Part shown: positions 32,886-37,743 of the stretch, piece after piece
How positions within the stretch are numbered: position 1 is the stretch's first letter
How the letters are laid out: every line of letters starts with the position of its first letter
Source of the DNA: Chromatiales bacterium
GTDB lineage: Bacteria > Pseudomonadota > Gammaproteobacteria > Steroidobacterales > GCA-2729495
Reading direction: 5' to 3'
DNA: 37,743 bases
Assembly: GCA_016789845.1 (NCBI GenBank)
Contig: JAEUQA010000022.1
Coordinates: forward strand, 1 to 37,743
Made by a program: the position numbers and the translations under genes
The notes under the pieces: model-generated
Databases searched by the model: none
What the model saw: only the letters and a program-made list of their open reading frames with translations
What the model was told of the DNA's origin: nothing

Positions 32886-32918
32886 CCGGCTCATCCGGCC
32901 ACCAGAGCCGGTTTTTTT
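32886..32918 (+). terminator. terminator-like hairpin with U7 tract just after the rpsU promoter
   Basis: CCGGCTC (32886-32892) pairs with GAGCCGG (32905-32911) and is followed by seven T residues (32912-32918). A nested CCGGC/GCCGG stem (32895-32899 / 32907-32911) would still form if transcription starts near 32890. No plus-strand gene ends nearby, so attenuation or pausing is the likelier role. Confidence 0.6.
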
Positions 32919-32988
32919 CGCCCGCCGGTCCGAAACCACACCTGATGCGGGTGCGGGCCCGAAGGCCACCAACCTGAGGACGAAGACC

Positions 32989-33204
32989 TTGCCCGGCGTT
33001 CGAGTACGAGAAAACGAGCATTTTGACGCCGCCCTCCGGCGTTTCAAGCGGGCCTGCGAAAAGGCTGGCGTTCTGACCGAACTCCGTCGTCGGGAGTTCT
33101 ACGAAAAGCCCACCCAGGAGCGCAAGCGCAAGAAGGCCGCCGCCGTCAAACGGCAACAGAAGCGCAGCGCGCGGGAAACCAACCGGCGCAAGCGGCTCTA
33201 TTGA
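32989..33204 (+). CDS. rpsU: 30S ribosomal protein S21 (bS21)
   Basis: The 71-residue, highly basic small-subunit protein that helps expose the 16S anti-Shine-Dalgarno. It matches the family: [20 protein letters not shown], then [20 protein letters not shown] and a C-terminal NRRKRLY. The start is TTG at 32989, with GAGGA about nine bases upstream; the canonical N-terminus supports this start. A TTG initiator is unusual for a ribosomal protein and would lower translation. First gene of the macromolecular-synthesis cluster. Confidence 0.97.
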   Translation: MPGVRVRENEHFDAALRRFKRACEKAGVLTELRRREFYEKPTQERKRKKAAAVKRQQKRSARETNRRKRLY

Positions 33205-33259
33205 GCCGATCCTCCGGCTGGCTGGCCGGCATCGATAGCCCTGACCTGGGAGCCCCGGC

Positions 33260-33712
33260 ATGTCCCTCCTGAAGGCCCGTATCCAGGACGACATGAAGGC
33301 CGCCATGCGCGCCGGCGAGAAGGAGCGGCTGGTTACCGTCCGGATGCTGCTGGCCGCCATCAAGCAGCGCGAGGTGGACGAGCGCACTGAAACGACCGAC
33401 ACGGCCGTGCTGCAGATCCTCGAGAAGCTCATCAAGCAGCGTCGGGAGTCCGCCAGCCAGTTTGCCGCGGGCAACCGGCCCGACCTGGAAGCGAAGGAAC
33501 TCGGCGAGATCGCCCTGTTGCAGGCCTACCTGCCAGCGGCGCTGTCCCCGGATGAGCTCGACACCCTGCTCCGCGACGTCATGGCGGCTACCGGCGCCAG
33601 CTCCATGAAGGACATGGGCAAGGTCATGGCTGCCCTGCGCGAAAAAGCGCAGGGGCGCGCCGACTTCGGTACCATCGGCGAGAGAGTCAAGGCGCTTCTC
33701 TCCGGCAAGTAG
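33260..33712 (+). CDS. yqeY: GatB/YqeY domain-containing protein
   Basis: A 150-residue protein of the YqeY family, related to the tail domain of the GatB amidotransferase subunit and probably tRNA-binding. Motifs: MSLLKARIQDDMKAAMRAGE, RLVTVRMLLAAIKQREVDER, LIKQRRESASQFAAGNRPDL, ALLQAYLPAALSPDEL and SMKDMGKVMAALREKAQGRA. Full length. It lies between rpsU and dnaG, as in many gammaproteobacteria, and is probably co-transcribed with them. Confidence 0.95.
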   Translation: MSLLKARIQDDMKAAMRAGEKERLVTVRMLLAAIKQREVDERTETTDTAVLQILEKLIKQRRESASQFAAGNRPDLEAKELGEIALLQAYLPAALSPDELDTLLRDVMAATGASSMKDMGKVMAALREKAQGRADFGTIGERVKALLSGK

Positions 33713-33766
33713 GCCCCGCCGAGGGGGTTTCCTGCTGCGACGGGTGCGCGAAGACCCCAGCTGCGC

Positions 33767-33816
33767 CGGCCCCCGAACACAACAAGCAGGGCCGAAACGA
33801 CCACCCCGTTTTTTTT
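33767..33816 (+). promoter_or_regulatory. possible attenuator before dnaG: stem-loop and T8 run
   Basis: CGGCCC (33767-33772) can pair with GGGCCG (33789-33794), and a run of eight T residues is at 33809-33816, immediately followed by AGGAGG. The stem is 14 bases from the T-run, so it is not a standard intrinsic terminator. In E. coli a partial terminator lies between rpsU and dnaG, and this is the corresponding position. Confidence 0.35.
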
Positions 33817-33836
33817 CAGGAGGCAGGCCCTCGCTC

Positions 33837-35648
33837 GTGAGTGGTCGCATTCCCCAGGACTTCATCGACGATCTGGTCCAGCGCGCGGACATCGTCGAGG
33901 TTGTGGGCTCGCGGGTGCCGCTCACCAAGGCCGGCCGCGAGTACAAGGCGCGCTGCCCGTTCCATTCCGAGAAGACCCCGTCCTTCTGGGTAAGCCCGCA
34001 GAAGGGCTTCTATCACTGCTTCGGCTGCGGGGCCCACGGGACCGCGCTCGGCTTCCTGATGGAATACGAGCGCCTGGAGTTCCCGGTGGCCGTGGAAGAG
34101 CTGGCCCGGAGCGTCGGCGTGGAGGTGCCGCGAACGGACTCGGCCGAGAGGGTCTCCGTCGAGCCGCTGTACGCCATGCTCGACAAGGCCGCGCAGCTCT
34201 ACCGCCAGGCACTGCGGGACCATGCCGCACCGGTGGAATACCTGAAGCAACGCGGTCTCGACGGGGAAACCGCCCGCGAGTTCGGCATCGGCTACGCCCC
34301 GCCGGCGTGGGATACCCTGCTGGCCGCCCTGGGCTCGAGCGAGGAAGACCGCCAGCAACTGCTGGCCGCCGGCCTCGTGATCCCGCGGGACACCGGCGGT
34401 TTCTACGACCGCTTTCGCGACCGGATCATGTTCCCCATCCGGGATTCCCGGGGCCGCACCATGGCCTTTGGCGGCCGGATCCTGGCCAGCGGCGAGCCCA
34501 AGTACCTGAACTCACCCGAAACGGCCCTGTTCCACAAGGGGCGCGAGCTGTACGGTCTCTACGAGGCGCGGCGGGCCGAGCGGAAGCTGGAACGGCTGCT
34601 GGTGGTCGAGGGCTACATGGACGTGGTCATGCTCGCCGCCCATGGCATCCGCAATGCGGTCGGGACCCTGGGCACGGCGACCACCAGCGAGCACCTCCGG
34701 CGGATCTTCGGCGTCGTGTCCGAGGTGATCTTCTGCTTCGACGGAGACCGGGCCGGCCGGGAGGCCGCCTGGCGCGCCCTGCAGGTCAGCCTGCCGGCCC
34801 TGCACGACGGCCGCCAGATCCGTTTCCTGCTCCTGCCCGAGGGCGAGGACCCGGACTCGCTGGTGCGCCGGGAAGGCGCCGCGGCCTTCGGCCAGCGGCT
34901 GGCCGAGAGCATGCCGCTGTCCCGGTTCCTGCTGGACTCCCTCTGCACCGACCTGGACCTGGGCAACCTGGACGGCAAGGCACGCCTCGCGGCCCTGGCA
35001 AAACCCCTGCTGGCGCAGCTCCCCGAGGGCGTCTACCGGGAACTCCTGACCACCGAACTGGCCCGCCGGGTGGGCCTGCCCAGGGACCGGCTGGACGCCC
35101 TCCTCGGCAACCCGTCCGCGCCGGCAGCCACCACGGGCTCGCTGTCACGGCCCTCGCCGCCACCCTCCCCCCAAACCCGCCGGACCGCCAGGGCGGCCCG
35201 GGCTGGCAGCACCCGCGGCTCCCTGGGCCGCCAGGCCATCGCGTTGCTGCTCCACTACCCGGCAGTGGCCCACGAGGTTCCCCTGCCGCCCAATCTGGAA
35301 GCCTCCGGGCAGCGCGGGGTCGAGCTGTTGCGCGAGCTGCACACGCTGGCGAGCAGCCGACCGGATATCTCGCCACCGGTGCTCCTGGAGCGCTTCCGGG
35401 ACCGGCCTGAGCTCCCCCACCTGGCCCAGCTGCTCGCCGAGGAATCCCTGGTGGGTGAGGACGGGGCGGCCGAGGAGTTCCGGGGCTGCCTCGGCCGCCT
35501 GCTGTCAGCCGCAACGCAACAGGAATTGGCGACCTTGCTGCAAAAGGCCGGCCAGGAAGGGCTGTCGCCCGAGGAACGGCAACGGCTGGCGACCCTCCAG
35601 CGAACGGTCGTAGCAGGCACCGCGGGGCGGAACGGCACGACCACCTGA
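33837..35648 (+). CDS. dnaG: DNA primase
   Basis: Synthesises RNA primers at the replication fork. The 603-residue protein starts with SGRIPQDFIDDLVQRADIVE, then the CHC2 zinc finger (CPFHSEKTPSFWV through FYHCFGC). The RNA-polymerase domain includes FRDRIMFPIRDSRGRTMAFG, and the Toprim domain has LVVEGYMDVVMLAAHG and DGDRAGREAAWRAL. A Pro/Ser/Thr-rich linker near residues 435-465 leads to the C-terminal helicase-binding region. I chose GTG at 33837 for the canonical N-terminus; AGGAGG lies at about 33818-33823 with long spacing (about 13). Confidence 0.97.
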   Translation: MSGRIPQDFIDDLVQRADIVEVVGSRVPLTKAGREYKARCPFHSEKTPSFWVSPQKGFYHCFGCGAHGTALGFLMEYERLEFPVAVEELARSVGVEVPRTDSAERVSVEPLYAMLDKAAQLYRQALRDHAAPVEYLKQRGLDGETAREFGIGYAPPAWDTLLAALGSSEEDRQQLLAAGLVIPRDTGGFYDRFRDRIMFPIRDSRGRTMAFGGRILASGEPKYLNSPETALFHKGRELYGLYEARRAERKLERLLVVEGYMDVVMLAAHGIRNAVGTLGTATTSEHLRRIFGVVSEVIFCFDGDRAGREAAWRALQVSLPALHDGRQIRFLLLPEGEDPDSLVRREGAAAFGQRLAESMPLSRFLLDSLCTDLDLGNLDGKARLAALAKPLLAQLPEGVYRELLTTELARRVGLPRDRLDALLGNPSAPAATTGSLSRPSPPPSPQTRRTARAARAGSTRGSLGRQAIALLLHYPAVAHEVPLPPNLEASGQRGVELLRELHTLASSRPDISPPVLLERFRDRPELPHLAQLLAEESLVGEDGAAEEFRGCLGRLLSAATQQELATLLQKAGQEGLSPEERQRLATLQRTVVAGTAGRNGTTT

Positions 35649-35723
35649 AGCCCCGGGCCTGATGTGCCGATGAGTACGTATCGAATGCCGACACGCGGGG
35701 CTGGTCCGGAGGCCCCATTCTCC

Positions 35724-35753
35724 TTGGGGACGGTGCCGGGGGTCCTGTACAAT
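35724..35753 (+). promoter_or_regulatory. candidate promoter for rpoD
   Basis: TTGGGG (35724-35729), 18-base spacer, TACAAT (35748-35753), about 40 bases before the rpoD start. This would allow rpoD to be transcribed independently of the upstream cluster, as in E. coli where rpoD has additional internal promoters. Confidence 0.45.
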
Positions 35754-35790
35754 GACCGGCTTTTATCCAGTTAACGCTGAGGGCTGACGA

Positions 35791-37641
<1,851 letters not shown>

Positions 37642-37645
37642 TCGG

Positions 37646-37735
37646 TAGGAGCGGCTTCAGCCGCGATTCCGTTCCCGCTCGAGACGCGCGGACGCGATTC
37701 TCGCGGGAACGGAATCGCGGCTGAAGCCGCACCTA
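37646..37735. repeat. complete REPIN (inverted pair of REP elements)
   Basis: Two 33-base arms (37646-37678 and 37703-37735) are reverse complements except for one base (GCTCC versus GCACC), around a 24-base centre (37679-37702). Each arm begins with the REP head TAGGAGCGGCTTCAGCCGCG, itself a small palindrome. The centre is, in reverse complement, 22/24 identical to the centre of the element at the start of the window. It may also serve as transcript end for rpoD, though no U-tract follows. Confidence 0.88.
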
Positions 37736-37743
37736 CGAGTGCC

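Overview
The window is GC-rich bacterial chromosome, densely coded apart from one accessory stretch. The housekeeping genes point to a gammaproteobacterium: the rpsU-yqeY-dnaG-rpoD macromolecular-synthesis cluster divergent from tsaD, a PIMT-tolC-waaA-hldE lipopolysaccharide/envelope block, a split B12-dependent ribonucleotide reductase of the Pseudomonas nrdJa/nrdJb type, UrcA and VPxPA-CTERM (PEP-CTERM-like) proteins, and REP repeats with a GTAGGAGC head. I would place it near Chromatiales, Xanthomonadales or Steroidobacterales; the sequence alone does not fix the genus.

Layout. 1-3.7 kb: a REPIN-type inverted repeat, a K+-independent proton-pumping pyrophosphatase, a LysR regulator and a UrcA-like secreted protein. 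3.75-13.15 kb: an accessory segment with a toxin-antitoxin pair at each end (VapBC-like at 3.75-4.4 kb, YlcI/YnfO plus RelE/ParE-like at 12.5-13.1 kb). It contains decayed pieces of IS91-type transposase, several dispersed repeats, an orphan fused SecDF, an outer-membrane beta-barrel, two VPxPA-CTERM proteins and a lipoprotein. 13.15-23.6 kb: a PAS-PAS-GGDEF-EAL protein, PIMT, TolC, WaaA, HldE and NrdJb/NrdJa. 23.6-24.1 kb: a regulatory region between nrdJ and the DegQ protease with a clear promoter and NrdR-like boxes. 24.1-32.9 kb: DegQ, an NDUFA9-type SDR, a zinc aminopeptidase, Cca, MidA, pteridine reductase, FolK, FolB and TsaD. 32.9-37.7 kb: rpsU-yqeY-dnaG-rpoD, then a second REPIN that closes the window.

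How the parts fit. The housekeeping blocks cover translation and tRNA maturation (tsaD, cca, rpsU), replication and transcription initiation (dnaG, rpoD), dNTP supply (nrdJ), folate/pterin synthesis (folB, folK, pteridine reductase) and envelope assembly (waaA, hldE, tolC, degQ). The most unusual part is the accessory segment: a second-type SecDF beside surface and sorting-signal proteins, embedded in repeat debris. Its junctions show chimeric repeats, including the 3' end of the GGDEF/EAL gene copied next to an IS91-like tail 5 kb away. Other notable signals are REP elements that supply gene stop codons, REPIN stems whose sequence differs but stays paired, a probable leaderless cca promoter, and a hairpin plus U-tract directly under the rpsU promoter.
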